From NCBI RefSeq assembly GCF_024347075.1, contig NZ_AP024900.1:248001-312000 (forward strand): DNA of 64,000 bases. The letters are read 5' to 3'. Shown one piece after another: positions 51,652 to 60,974 of the stretch. Position 1 is the stretch's first letter, and every line of letters starts with the position of its first letter. The DNA is from Vibrio rarus (GTDB lineage Bacteria > Pseudomonadota > Gammaproteobacteria > Enterobacterales > Vibrionaceae). Under the pieces are notes generated by a model. That model was not told where the DNA came from. It did no database searches and was given only the letters and a program-made list of their open reading frames with translations. Position numbers and translations under genes: made by a program.

Positions 51652-52617
51652 ATGTTAACGAGTAATTCATCTGATTGGCAGCAACCTGTTGTTCACCAAG
51701 GAACTACTTTACGTGGTATTGACCTTAATTTATTAACGGTATTTGATGCTGTTATGCAGGAGCAAAATATCACTCGTGCCGCCCATAATCTAAACATGTC
51801 TCAACCAGCAGTAAGTAACGCGGTTTCACGCTTAAAAGTGATGTTTAAAGATGATTTATTTATGCGTCAAGGTCGTGGCATATCACCGACTTTGCGCGCG
51901 AGACAATTATTTGTTCCGGTACGTCAAGCATTGCAATTGGTGAGAAATGAGTTGCCAGGTTCACTGTTTGATCCTGCCACTTCAAGTGGTACGTTTTCCA
52001 TTGCCATCGGTACTCCAAACGATGTGCGCTTGGCTCCTGAGCTGATTAAAAATACGGCCAAAAAAGCCCCAAATGTAAAACTAAATTTAGACTCTTTAGG
52101 TGGAATATCGTTGCAAAGTCAATTACTGCAGCAAGAAATTGATTTTGTTATCGGCTATACCCATTTTGATAAAGCCGGCTTTGTGAGTACGGAGATATTT
52201 AGTGATGAGTTGGTTGTCATCTGTGCAAAGAATCATCCTCGCTTTGCGAATAAGACCTCATTGTCTATGGAGCAATTGTTGCTAGAGCAGCATGCCATAC
52301 TGTCTTCAACAAGTGATGTTATGAATTTTAACCAGATCATTTATAAAGATTTGCAGGTAAACTCATCTTATAGAGGCAGCACATTGGGCAATTTGATTGA
52401 GGTTACAGCACGGTCAGAATTAGTGTGTGTGGTACCTCGTTGGATTAAAGATGTTTTCCCAGCAAGTATTGGTGTTCATGCGATGCCATTCCCTGGAGAG
52501 CAAGCTAACATTAAAACGTATTTAACATGGCATGAATCTCGCCAAAACGATGAGGCTCATACTTGGATGTGTGAGCAGTTAATCGCAGTGTGTGATGATG
52601 TGTTCAAACAAGAATAA
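51652..52617 (+). CDS. leuO: LysR-family global regulator LeuO
   Basis: A 321-aa LysR-type regulator. The N-terminal extension before TLRGIDLNLLTVFDAVMQEQNITRAAHNLNMSQPAVSNAVSRLKVMF, including the helix-turn-helix, is typical of LeuO. ARQLFVPVRQALQLVRNELPGSLFDP follows. LeuO counters H-NS silencing and in vibrios affects bile and acid responses. It is placed between the leu operon side and ilvIH, as in E. coli, though here with an efflux operon and a PAP2-GT pair in between. Upstream lies a long regulatory leader (51284-51651). A terminator follows immediately. Confidence 0.88.
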   Translation: MLTSNSSDWQQPVVHQGTTLRGIDLNLLTVFDAVMQEQNITRAAHNLNMSQPAVSNAVSRLKVMFKDDLFMRQGRGISPTLRARQLFVPVRQALQLVRNELPGSLFDPATSSGTFSIAIGTPNDVRLAPELIKNTAKKAPNVKLNLDSLGGISLQSQLLQQEIDFVIGYTHFDKAGFVSTEIFSDELVVICAKNHPRFANKTSLSMEQLLLEQHAILSSTSDVMNFNQIIYKDLQVNSSYRGSTLGNLIEVTARSELVCVVPRWIKDVFPASIGVHAMPFPGEQANIKTYLTWHESRQNDEAHTWMCEQLIAVCDDVFKQE

Positions 52618-52651
52618 CCAAACTAGCTATTCATAACTTTCATTTATACCA

Positions 52652-52682
52652 GCAAAAAGCACCATAAAATGGTGTTTTTTGC
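52652..52682 (+). terminator. Rho-independent terminator after leuO
   Basis: CAAAAAGCACCA pairs with TGGTGTTTTTTG around the loop TAAAA, with a T-tract in the 3' arm. It lies 35 bp after the leuO stop. Confidence 0.85.
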
Positions 52683-52807
52683 TTTAGTGCATATCGTAAC
52701 TACTCTTACCAGTATTGAAAAATCCGACCTATATCCAATTTTGCATAATCTAACGCTTATTCGAATTGCGTTTTATATGCTCATAGGTAAACTGTTGCGC
52801 TTATTCA

Positions 52808-52823
52808 GCTTACACGTGTAAGC
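52808..52823. promoter_or_regulatory. Perfect 16-bp palindrome upstream of the acyl-CoA synthetase gene
   Basis: GCTTACACGTGTAAGC reads the same on both strands with no spacer. It ends 16 bp before the ATG at 52840, next to the ribosome-binding site, so a bound repressor would block the promoter or early transcription. I cannot match it to a named operator; it is not the E. coli FadR box. Confidence 0.5.
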
Positions 52824-52839
52824 CAAAAGGTAGAGGTTT

Positions 52840-54681
52840 ATGTCCATTTCAGAATTCCACATTGTAAAAAAAGTTCGCCAACAGGTTGTTGATGGAGGAA
52901 GCCGCATAGCACTTAAGCACAAAAATAAAAAAACAGGTGCATGGCAAGGCATTTCTTGGTCTCAATTTGGACAGCAAATGGATGCTGTATCAATGGCACT
53001 TTTGGCTCAAGGACTGAATGTTCAGGATAAGATCGGTATCTACGCCAATAACATGCCTAAATGGACTATGGCAGATATTGGTTCTTTGCAAGCTCGTATC
53101 GTTACCGTTCCTATCTACTCAACCAATACAGCGGATCAATCGGCGTATGTGATTCAAAATGCTGACGTTAAGGTTTTGTTCGTTGGGGAACAAGAGCAAT
53201 ATGATGTGTCAGTGTCTATCTTTGATCAGTGTGAACAACTGCAACTGATTGTGGCAATGTGTGACAGCATCCAGCTTGCTGATAATGATTTTAGTGTGTC
53301 TTGGGATGATTTTGTTGCTACAACAGAGCAAACCAATAGCGCGTTATTAAAAGAGCAATTTGCACAGCGCATTAGCGATGCAAATTTTGACGATCTTGTG
53401 ACTCTTATTTATACCTCAGGTACAACAGGCCAGCCTAAAGGCGTCATGTTGGATTACGCTAACTTTGCCTCCCAATTAGAGGGGCACGTAGCACGACTTA
53501 GTTTAAGCAAAGATGATGTGTCTTTGTGTTTCTTGCCTCTTTCTCATGTTTTTGAGAGAGCATGGACAATGTTTGTATTGTTTACTGGAGCTACTAACGC
53601 GTACCTTGAGGACACTATGCAAGTGCGAGATGCCCTTGGGGAAGTGAAACCGACGGTTATGTGTGCTGTTCCTCGTTTTTACGAGAAAATTTTCTCAGCC
53701 ATTCATGAAAAAGTATCGCACTCATCCGTGATCAAAAAAGCCATGTTTACTTGGGCGGTGAACATGGGAGCACGTGTAGCATTATGTAAACAAGAACAAC
53801 GCTCACCGTCTTATTTGTTGAAGAAAAGCCACAATCTAGCGGATAAGTTAGTATTGAGTAAGCTACGAGCTTTATTAGGCGGAAATATCACTATGATGCC
53901 TTGTGGTGGCGCTAAGCTTGATGAAACTATTGGTCGCTTTTTTCATGCGTTAGGTTTGAATGTGAAATTGGGTTACGGCATGACTGAGACGACGGCAACA
54001 GTATCATGTTGGGATGAGCCTGCGTTCAATCCTGATTCCATTGGTACTTCTATGCCTGGAGCACAGGTTAAAATTGGCGAAAATAATGAGATTTTAGTTC
54101 GTGGTCCAATGGTGATGCGTGGTTACTACAAACTACCAGAAGAAACAGCGAAAACATTTGATGAAAATGGCTTTTTGAAAACGGGTGATGCTGGCCATTT
54201 TGACGAACAAGGTAACCTATATATTACCGACCGTATTAAAGAGTTGATGAAAACCTCAGGCGGGAAGTACATTGCGCCACAAGTGGTAGAAGGGGCTATT
54301 GGTAAGGACCACTTTATAGAACAAATTGCGGTGATTGCAGATACTCGTAAATTTGTTTCAGCGTTAATAGTGCCGAGCTATGAAGCGCTAGAAGTGTATG
54401 CCAAAGAACTCAATATTAAGTATCACGATAAAGTAGAGCTACTTAAGCATAGCCAAATTGTTGAGATGCTAGAATCTCGCGTAGCCGAGTTGCAGCAGAA
54501 TCTCGCTAAATTTGAACAAGTGAAAAAATTTAAGCTTTTACCTAAAGCCTTCTCGATGGAGAAAGGGGAGTTAACCCCAACACAAAAATTGCGTCGTAAG
54601 GTTATTAATGATCGTTATCAACAAGAAATTGATGAAATGTATGACGAGGCTGGAAAAGTAAAAGCCAAGCCGAAAAAATAA
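52840..54681 (+). CDS. AMP-dependent long-chain acyl-CoA synthetase
   Basis: A 613-aa member of the adenylate-forming (ANL) superfamily, long-chain fatty-acid--CoA ligase type (FAA1/COG1022). The AMP-binding motif YTSGTTGQPKG is at 191-201, followed by LGYGMTETTATVSCW (A5), FLKTGDAGHFDEQGNLYITDR (A7) and IKELMKTSGGKYIAP (A8). The closing helix has the catalytic-Lys region GELTPTQKLRRK. It activates fatty acids to acyl-CoA for degradation or phospholipid use. The gene lies between leuO and ilvIH, as in Vibrio chromosomes. It starts at ATG 52840 after GTAGAGGTTT. It is not the FadD of the fad regulon by sequence length alone (FadD about 561 aa). Confidence 0.9.
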   Translation: MSISEFHIVKKVRQQVVDGGSRIALKHKNKKTGAWQGISWSQFGQQMDAVSMALLAQGLNVQDKIGIYANNMPKWTMADIGSLQARIVTVPIYSTNTADQSAYVIQNADVKVLFVGEQEQYDVSVSIFDQCEQLQLIVAMCDSIQLADNDFSVSWDDFVATTEQTNSALLKEQFAQRISDANFDDLVTLIYTSGTTGQPKGVMLDYANFASQLEGHVARLSLSKDDVSLCFLPLSHVFERAWTMFVLFTGATNAYLEDTMQVRDALGEVKPTVMCAVPRFYEKIFSAIHEKVSHSSVIKKAMFTWAVNMGARVALCKQEQRSPSYLLKKSHNLADKLVLSKLRALLGGNITMMPCGGAKLDETIGRFFHALGLNVKLGYGMTETTATVSCWDEPAFNPDSIGTSMPGAQVKIGENNEILVRGPMVMRGYYKLPEETAKTFDENGFLKTGDAGHFDEQGNLYITDRIKELMKTSGGKYIAPQVVEGAIGKDHFIEQIAVIADTRKFVSALIVPSYEALEVYAKELNIKYHDKVELLKHSQIVEMLESRVAELQQNLAKFEQVKKFKLLPKAFSMEKGELTPTQKLRRKVINDRYQQEIDEMYDEAGKVKAKPKK

Positions 54682-54698
54682 TCTTCGCTAAACTGTCG

Positions 54699-54737
54699 AA
54701 AAAAGCCCGCAACTTTATTGAGTTTGCGGGCTTTTTT
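54699..54737. terminator. Rho-independent terminator after the acyl-CoA synthetase gene
   Basis: CGAAAAAAGCCCGCAA and TTGCGGGCTTTTTT form a strong GC-rich hairpin with flanking A and T tracts, 18 bp after the stop codon. Confidence 0.92.
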
Positions 54738-55130
54738 GTATGCAAAGAAAAGAAACGCTCATTTAGAGGCGCTAAGTCACCGTTGTTAGAAGCTTTTCCT
54801 TTTGTAGTTGAGGGCAAATGCATTAATTATGTTAATAAATTGACTGTGTTTGATAGGGTAAGTCATTGTCATTAAATAAGTTGGATATTAATTTTGTTAT
54901 CAATATGTGTTTTTTGACATGGACAGTAGCAGGGAAAAAACGGTATGGTGGAAAGGTTATCTTACCTCTGCTATGGCAGGGTAAGGACATAGTAGAACAG
55001 TTGAATAATTTCATAGGATGGCGTTATTCAGTAAGGGATAGGATTGTTTAGGCTAAAAATAAGACCTAGCTATGTGAAACCAAACAGCTTAATGGACCAA
55101 ATTTAGTTGTTTATGGTAAGGAGAAATAAG
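54738..55130. promoter_or_regulatory. ilvIH upstream region
   Basis: A 393-bp AT-rich region with no gene I can support. A stem CTTACC-T-CTGC (54961-54971), loop TATG, GCAGGGTAAG (54976-54985) forms a 10-bp hairpin with one bulge, about 145 bp upstream of ilvI. No T-tract follows it, and no leader peptide rich in branched-chain codons is visible. This suggests that ilvIH is not attenuated like leu, and Lrp-type control (known for E. coli ilvIH) is more likely. Confidence 0.5.
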
Positions 55131-56852
55131 ATGGAAATGTTATCTGGCGCAGAAATGATCGTCCAGTCCTTGATCGAGGAACAAGTAGAGCAGATCTTTG
55201 GTTACCCTGGTGGTTCCGTTCTGGATATTTATGATGCTCTGCATGCAAAAACGGACAAAATAAAACATGTATTAGTACGTCATGAGCAAGCCGCTACACA
55301 TATGGCTGATGGCTATGCTCGTTCAACGGGTAAGCCCGGCGTAGTACTGGTGTGTTCAGGTCCCGGTGCTACAAATACAGTCACCGGTATCGCAACCGCC
55401 TATATGGATTCAATCCCAATGATTGTGATCTCAGGAAACGTGCCTAACAACCTTATTGGTAATGACGCATTTCAAGAGTGTGACATCGTTGGGGTATCTC
55501 GACCAATTGTAAAACATAGTTTTTTAGTCAAGCGAGCCGAAGATATCGCGGAAACGGTCAAAAAAGCCTTTTTTATTGCCTCAACAGGACGACCGGGTCC
55601 CGTGGTTATTGATGTACCCAAAGACATCATGAACCCGCAAATCAAACTGCCGTATCAATACCCAGAAACCATCAAGATGCGCTCTTATAATCCGACTACC
55701 TCTGGACATAAAGGGCAAATTAAAAAGGCACTAAAAGCCCTGCTAGAAGCCAAAAAGCCTGTGTTATATGTAGGGGGTGGCGCAGTCATTTCTGAATCTG
55801 ACCAGTATCTTCTTAACTTATCTGAGAAGCTAAACTTACCCGTAGTCAGTACTCTTATGGGCTTAGGTGCTTTCCCTGGAATGCATCGTAATTCCTTAGG
55901 CATGTTAGGTATGCATGGTACCTATGAAGCCAATATGGCTATGCACAATGCGGATCTTATTTTTGGTGTAGGAGTGCGATTTGATGACAGAACAACCAAT
56001 AATTTAGAGAAGTATTGTCCTAACGCCAAAGTTATTCATATTGATATTGATCCTTCATCGGTATCAAAAAATGTACGCGCTGATCTACCCATAGTGGGCT
56101 CTGCGGATAAAGTGCTGCAATGCATGGTGTCACTGTTAGAGAACCAAGAGGGTGATAATGATAAACAGGCTATAGATAGTTGGTGGAGTGAGATTCAAAC
56201 TTGGCGAGATCGTAACTGCTTAGCTTATGAAAAATCGCCAGAAAAAATCAAACCACAACAGGTTATCGAAACACTGCATAAGTTGACAGATGGTGATGCT
56301 TATGTGGCCTCTGATGTTGGTCAGCACCAAATGTTTGCGGCGCTGTACTATCCCTTTAAACAATCTCGTCGTTGGATTAACTCTGGTGGATTAGGCACCA
56401 TGGGCTTTGGTTTACCTGCGGGGATGGGGGTTAAGTTTGCTCACCCTGAAGAAGAGGTGGTTGTGGTGACCGGTGATGGCAGTATTCAAATGAATATTCA
56501 AGAGCTTTCAACGGCATTGCAATACGGTATCCCAGTTAAGATCATTAACTTAAACAATCGTTTCCTCGGCATGGTCAAGCAGTGGCAAGACATTATTTAT
56601 GAAGGGCGCCATTCCAATTCATACATGACATCCGTACCTGATTTTGCCGCTATAGCAGAAGCTTATGGGCATGTGGGTATCCGTATCTCATCTCCTGATG
56701 AGTTAGAGTCCGGTTTGCAAAAAGCACTTGATTTGAAAGATCGTTTGGTATTTGTAGACATTAGTGTAGATGAAACAGAGCACGTATATCCAATGCAGGT
56801 GAAAGGTGAGGGCATGGATAGTATGTGGTTAAGCAAGACGGAGAGAACATAA
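55131..56852 (+). CDS. ilvI: Acetolactate synthase, large (catalytic) subunit
   Basis: The start is ATG 55131, 7 nt after AAGGAG; an upstream ATG at 55107 adds eight residues and lies before the ribosome-binding site. The 573-aa product makes acetolactate or acetohydroxybutyrate, the first shared step to valine, leucine and isoleucine. [14 protein letters not shown] and [15 protein letters not shown] open the protein. The catalytic Glu is in [16 protein letters not shown] near residue 52. The thiamine-diphosphate motif is [29 protein letters not shown]. ilvH starts 2 bp after its stop. The pair is isozyme III type. Confidence 0.96.
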   Translation: MEMLSGAEMIVQSLIEEQVEQIFGYPGGSVLDIYDALHAKTDKIKHVLVRHEQAATHMADGYARSTGKPGVVLVCSGPGATNTVTGIATAYMDSIPMIVISGNVPNNLIGNDAFQECDIVGVSRPIVKHSFLVKRAEDIAETVKKAFFIASTGRPGPVVIDVPKDIMNPQIKLPYQYPETIKMRSYNPTTSGHKGQIKKALKALLEAKKPVLYVGGGAVISESDQYLLNLSEKLNLPVVSTLMGLGAFPGMHRNSLGMLGMHGTYEANMAMHNADLIFGVGVRFDDRTTNNLEKYCPNAKVIHIDIDPSSVSKNVRADLPIVGSADKVLQCMVSLLENQEGDNDKQAIDSWWSEIQTWRDRNCLAYEKSPEKIKPQQVIETLHKLTDGDAYVASDVGQHQMFAALYYPFKQSRRWINSGGLGTMGFGLPAGMGVKFAHPEEEVVVVTGDGSIQMNIQELSTALQYGIPVKIINLNNRFLGMVKQWQDIIYEGRHSNSYMTSVPDFAAIAEAYGHVGIRISSPDELESGLQKALDLKDRLVFVDISVDETEHVYPMQVKGEGMDSMWLSKTERT

Positions 56853-56853
56853 T

Positions 56854-57348
56854 ATGAGACATATCATTTCACTACTTATGGAAAACCAACCAGGGTCACT
56901 GTCTCGCGTTGTTGGTTTGTTCTCTCAGCGCGGCTATAACATTGAATCATTAACGGTTTCTCCTACCGATGATGAAACCCTTTCTCGTTTGAACATCACC
57001 ACCGAAACAGACGAATTGCAACTTGAGCAAATTCAAAAGCAACTGCATAAGCTTATTGATGTACTGAAAGTTCAAGAAGTGACTGAGTCTGATTTTATTG
57101 AGCGTGAATTGATGATGGTGAAACTCAAAGCATCGGGATTTGCTCGTGCTGAGGTGAAGCGAACGGCGGATATTTTCCGTGGTCAAATTGTGGATGTCAC
57201 CGCATCTCAATACACAGTTCAACTTGCGGGAACCAGTGATAAGCTGGATGCTTTTATTCAAGCTATTTCTGAGATTACTGATGTCATTGAAGTGGCCCGA
57301 AGTGGCGTTGTCGGTATTGCTCGAGGTGAGAGAGCACTGAAAGCTTAG
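56854..57348 (+). CDS. ilvH: Acetolactate synthase, small regulatory subunit
   Basis: This 164-aa subunit activates IlvI and confers valine feedback inhibition. The N-terminal ACT domain reads MRHIISLLMENQPGSLSRVVGLFSQRGYNIESLTVSPT. RELMMVKLKASGFARAEVKRTADIFRGQIVDVT marks the second conserved region. The size matches E. coli IlvH (163). It is followed by a terminator about 75 bp downstream. Confidence 0.97.
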   Translation: MRHIISLLMENQPGSLSRVVGLFSQRGYNIESLTVSPTDDETLSRLNITTETDELQLEQIQKQLHKLIDVLKVQEVTESDFIERELMMVKLKASGFARAEVKRTADIFRGQIVDVTASQYTVQLAGTSDKLDAFIQAISEITDVIEVARSGVVGIARGERALKA

Positions 57349-57422
57349 TTTTTGTTTAAGTAGTTAAGGGTTATTGAAACTTAAGCGTGTTAGCTAAGCT
57401 TTTGAAAGCAAACAATACATTG

Positions 57423-57455
57423 AAACCATCTCTATAGTTAGAGGTGGTTTTTTTT
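57423..57455 (+). terminator. Rho-independent terminator after ilvIH
   Basis: AAACCATCTCT (57423-57433) pairs with AGAGGTGGTTT (57440-57450) around ATAGTT, followed by a T-tract. Confidence 0.88.
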
Positions 57456-57546
57456 ATTAAAAATTAGAGCTGAAACAAAAAGTCATACAAATAGCATTGC
57501 GTGATGGATTTTTGAACGATACAGTACCTGTAGTGGAATAATTCCA

Positions 57547-57705
57547 TTAATCACACTAAGTAAGTGATCAGAAATAGCGCAGGAAAAACGCTCGAAAACA
57601 GGGCAGAATTTTTCGATAAATCGTTATTCTACAATCAAAAATTCTAACGCAGTTATCGAGTATTTTAACAAGCTAGAATGACCCGTTATTGAGTGCGATT
57701 GGTAT
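57547..57705 (+). repeat. Dispersed intergenic element, second full-length copy
   Basis: It matches the copy at 23778-23939 almost base for base over about 155 bp, in the same orientation. The right end GATTGGTAT (57697-57705) is intact; the left end is eroded (ATTAATCACAC). It keeps the inner hairpin. It lies between the ilvIH terminator and a 43-aa ORF. Confidence 0.85.
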
Positions 57706-57767
57706 ATAAAGTATTGCAAAGTAAGACGCAGGGAATCGGTCACTTCGTTATCATATAGAGGCGCTGT

Positions 57768-57899
57768 ATGTTGAAAAATGCACTTGTTCGAGTTGTTGTT
57801 GGTGGTTTGCTTATTATGGCTATGACGCTTAATACCATCTACTTTTTACCTTTGGTCCTGTTGATGAATACGCATCGCCGAGAGTTATTTTCTTATTAG
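57768..57899 (+). CDS. Small hydrophobic protein, possible orphan membrane peptide
   Basis: A 43-aa ORF with an AGAGG ribosome-binding site 6 nt upstream and a terminator starting 7 bp after its stop, so it reads as a self-contained gene. It has one hydrophobic stretch (about 5-33: ALVRVVVGGLLIMAMTLNT, then IYFLPLVLLM) and a charged tail (THRRELFSY). I do not recognise it. Its LNTIYFLPLVLL phrase resembles the N-terminal membrane segment of inner-membrane acyltransferases of the YihG/PlsC-like type, so it could also be the remnant of such a gene. Confidence 0.55.
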   Translation: MLKNALVRVVVGGLLIMAMTLNTIYFLPLVLLMNTHRRELFSY

Positions 57900-57905
57900 A
57901 GACAT

Positions 57906-57935
57906 AAAAAAAGAGAGCCATAGGCTCTCTTTTTT
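57906..57935. terminator. Bidirectional terminator between the 43-aa ORF and pykF
   Basis: AGAGAGCC (57912-57919), loop ATA, and GGCTCTCT (57923-57930) form a stem with an A-tract on the left and a T-tract on the right. It therefore serves both the plus-strand small ORF and the minus-strand pykF. Confidence 0.92.
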
Positions 57936-57956
57936 GTATCTGAATCGAACTACAAA

Positions 57957-59369
57957 TTATAGTACGTGTACAGATGCAGTGTTAGTAGTACCTGAAGCAA
58001 CTAGAGCACCAGAAACCATAACTACGATGTCGCCTTTCTTACCAAAACCAGCGCCAAGAGCGTACTCTTTACCGTTTTTGTAGAACTCATCAGTGTTGTT
58101 GATAGACTCAACAAGAACTGGACGAACGCCTTTAGTTAGCACAAGTTGTGCAGCTGTTTTAGGGTTATTCGTTAGCGCTACAATGTTTGCTGTTGGGAAG
58201 TACTTACGTACTGAACGAGCTGATTTACCACCTTCAGTTGCAACGATGATAAGAGGAGCAGCCAGTTTCTCAGCAGTATCAACAGCACCTTTACATACCG
58301 CTTCAGTGATACGTAGACGTGGGCTATCTAGGCGAGAACCTAGTTCAGCTTTAAGTGCGCCGTCAGTACGGTTAGCAATTTGAGCCATGATAGTTACTGC
58401 TTCAACAGGGTATTTACCTTTAGCTGTTTCGCCAGAAAGCATTACTGCATCAGTACCATCCATGATTGCGTTAGCAACGTCACCCGCTTCAGCGCGAGTT
58501 GGACGTGGGTTTTGAATCATAGAATCAAGCATTTGAGTTGCAGTGATAACCGTTTTACGAGCACGGTTACATTTTTCAATCATCATTTTTTGAGCGAAGA
58601 TAACTTCTTCTGCTGGGATTTCAACACCTAGATCGCCACGAGCAACCATGATGCCGTCAGAAGCTTCAAGGATAGCGTCAAAGTTATCAACACCTTCTTG
58701 GTTCTCGATCTTAGAGATGATGTGGATGTTTTCGCCACCGTTAGCATTTAGAAGCTCACGGATTTCTTTAACGTCTTCTTCTTTACGGATGAAAGAAGCA
58801 GCAACGAAATCAACGCCTTGCTCACAACCAAATTTAAGGTCAGCTTTATCTTTTTCAGAAAGAGCAGGAAGCTGAACAGAAACGCCAGGAAGGTTAACAC
58901 CTTTGTTTTCGCCTAGTGCACCGTTGTTAAGAACTTTACATTTAACTTCAGTGTCAGTGGTAGCAAGCACTTCCATTTCGATTAGACCGTCGTCTACTAG
59001 GATAGTGTTACCAACAGTTAGGTCGTTTGCGAAACCAAGGTAAGTTACAGCAACGATGTCTTTGTTACCCACTACAGATGCGTCTGTAGTAAAAGTGAAT
59101 TCTTGACCAGCAACTAGATCAACGTCATTACCGTCTTCTAGTTTGATTGTACGGATTTCTGGACCTTTAGTATCTAGAAGGATAGCAAGTTGCTTACCTA
59201 CAGTAGACATAACTTCACGGAAGTTAGTGATACGGCCAGCATGCTCTTCAAAGTTACCATGAGAGAAGTTCAGGCGCATTACGTTCATGCCTGCATTTAC
59301 AAGTTGAGTTAGCTTCTCTACAGATTCAGTTTTAGGGCCAATCGTACATACGATTTTGGTCTTTTTCAT
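57957..59369 (-). CDS. pykF: Pyruvate kinase, PykF type
   Basis: A 470-aa pyruvate kinase, the length of E. coli PykF (470). It opens [20 protein letters not shown], followed by [11 protein letters not shown]. The active-site segment is [35 protein letters not shown], and [15 protein letters not shown] follows. The C-terminal allosteric domain ends in [13 protein letters not shown]. It converts phosphoenolpyruvate and ADP to pyruvate and ATP; the F type is activated by fructose 1,6-bisphosphate. Codon use is that of a highly expressed gene. Confidence 0.96.
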   Translation of the reverse strand: MKKTKIVCTIGPKTESVEKLTQLVNAGMNVMRLNFSHGNFEEHAGRITNFREVMSTVGKQLAILLDTKGPEIRTIKLEDGNDVDLVAGQEFTFTTDASVVGNKDIVAVTYLGFANDLTVGNTILVDDGLIEMEVLATTDTEVKCKVLNNGALGENKGVNLPGVSVQLPALSEKDKADLKFGCEQGVDFVAASFIRKEEDVKEIRELLNANGGENIHIISKIENQEGVDNFDAILEASDGIMVARGDLGVEIPAEEVIFAQKMMIEKCNRARKTVITATQMLDSMIQNPRPTRAEAGDVANAIMDGTDAVMLSGETAKGKYPVEAVTIMAQIANRTDGALKAELGSRLDSPRLRITEAVCKGAVDTAEKLAAPLIIVATEGGKSARSVRKYFPTANIVALTNNPKTAAQLVLTKGVRPVLVESINNTDEFYKNGKEYALGAGFGKKGDIVVMVSGALVASGTTNTASVHVL

Positions 59370-60049
59370 GGAAAATACTCTCCGGTAAATATTACGTAAA
59401 TTTAAATAGGATACTGACGGCTATAATACTTCATTTGTAATTAAATTACAAAATCTACAGAGCCCTTATACATTAAGCTCAGAGAGTATAAACAAGTAAC
59501 CTTGGTGACAGATTATACAAAATTCGTCATATGTAGACATATATCACGACTATTATTCGTTTGTCTTATGGGTAAAGAACAAGGTGTTCATTAATTGTTC
59601 AGTGATAGTGCTGAAGAATATGTAATAAAGTTTCGTTATAGCGTCGGATTCTATCACTGATATAAAGGAAGTTCACAGCATAGAATTGTCTTAGAACAAG
59701 GTTTTAGCTCAAAATATTTATTTTTAACAATGAAATAAATAAACGGAGCAAAAAGTGCGATTATTCGGCTCTTTTGTGTAAGGAAAGGGCACTTCTTAGG
59801 CTGAATAAAGTGGTTAATGGTGGGAGACGGGGGCTACTTATATCCGAACCCCACTAGGGCGGTTGATAGTTAACTCGGTATATTGATGACTGCAATGGTT
59901 TTTGTAGTTGAGTTGTCTTATTGTCGGATTAATAACTGTTACAAAATGTATATATGAAGAAGTAAAAGTACATTTGTCGCTTATATAACTAAGGGGAGGT
60001 GACTGTGGTAGTCTGTATACCTACATTTATTTGTTGAAGGCGAAATAAC
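59370..60049. promoter_or_regulatory. pykF-M14 divergent intergenic region
   Basis: A 680-bp region without a gene I can support. The half near pykF is AT-rich and should hold its promoter. A G+C-richer island at about 59750-59860 has overlapping pairing possibilities: AAGTGC (59752-59757) with GCACTT (59789-59794), TTATTCGGC (59761-59769) with GCTGAATAA (59800-59808), and GTGGG (59820-59824) with CCCAC (59850-59854). This could be a structured 5' UTR or small RNA. The longest frame in the island is under 20 codons. Confidence 0.4.
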
Positions 60050-60967
60050 ATGCATCAAGTAACCCCTTACTCCATTGGCATACAAGGACAGAAATGGACG
60101 GATAAAGAGGTTCAGCAATGGCGTAGCAGTCGTAATGTCCAACGCTCTTATCAACAGGAGGTCGTATCTAAAATGAAGACGGTGGGGGCTGAGTTTGAGC
60201 GTATTGAATACGGTGAATTGAACTATTCATCAGGACGCTACCCTTTATTTGCCTTCAAATCTAAAGAGTGGAATACCGATAAACCCAATGTGCTAGTGAC
60301 AGGTGGGGTGCATGGGTATGAAACCAGTGGGGTGCAAGGTGCATTACTGTTTTTGCAAGAAACGGCTTCGCAATACTTAGCCCATTTTAACTTTATTGTT
60401 GTACCGTGTGTTTCTCCGTGGGGGTATGAAATTATTAATCGCTGGAACCCAGATGCCCTCGATCCTAATCGCTCTTTTATTAAAAATAGTCCTGCACCAG
60501 AGTCCGCCTTGCTTATGCAATTTATGCAGCAGTTGAACATTGAGGTTTACGCTCATATTGATTTGCATGAAACAACAGATAGTGATGAACAAGAATTTCG
60601 TCCAGCCCTTGCCGCTCGTGATGGGCAGGTATTTACTAAAGGTTCAATACCGGATGGCTTTTATACCGTGGGCGATACAGAAAACCCGTGCGAAGCCATG
60701 CAAAGAGCGATTATCCAGTCTGTTGAACAAGTCACACACATTGCCCCAGCAGATCCTGATGGAACCATTATTGGTTCAAAGGTAGTACAGCATGGGGTGA
60801 TTAATTATCCACTGCAGGCGCTTGGGTTGTGCGCAGGTTTTAGTAAAGCGCAATACACGACGACAACCGAAGTGTATCCAGATAGTGCTAAAGCTACTGC
60901 CGATGAGTGTAATCGTGCGCAAGTGGCGGCAATTATCGGTATGTTGAATTACCTACAATCTTTATAA
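60050..60967 (+). CDS. M14-family metallopeptidase (carboxypeptidase/deacylase-like)
   Basis: A 305-aa zinc-dependent hydrolase of the M14 superfamily. Zinc ligands are seen as His88 and Glu91 in GGVHGYETSG and His173 in AHIDLHE. DPNRSF (138-143) carries the Asn-Arg substrate-binding pair of M14 enzymes. A C-terminal Glu in TTTEVYPD is a candidate general base. No signal peptide is visible, so it is cytoplasmic. Related families remove amino acids or acyl groups from peptides or succinylated amino acids; the substrate is unknown. It ends 8 bp before the convergent MATE gene. Confidence 0.85.
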   Translation: MHQVTPYSIGIQGQKWTDKEVQQWRSSRNVQRSYQQEVVSKMKTVGAEFERIEYGELNYSSGRYPLFAFKSKEWNTDKPNVLVTGGVHGYETSGVQGALLFLQETASQYLAHFNFIVVPCVSPWGYEIINRWNPDALDPNRSFIKNSPAPESALLMQFMQQLNIEVYAHIDLHETTDSDEQEFRPALAARDGQVFTKGSIPDGFYTVGDTENPCEAMQRAIIQSVEQVTHIAPADPDGTIIGSKVVQHGVINYPLQALGLCAGFSKAQYTTTTEVYPDSAKATADECNRAQVAAIIGMLNYLQSL

Positions 60968-60974
60968 GGCCATA

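Noticed and set aside
54866..55051. 61-aa ORF upstream of ilvI
   Set aside because: It has no clear ribosome-binding site, no branched-chain codon run and no recognisable feature, and it spans the hairpin at 54961-54985.
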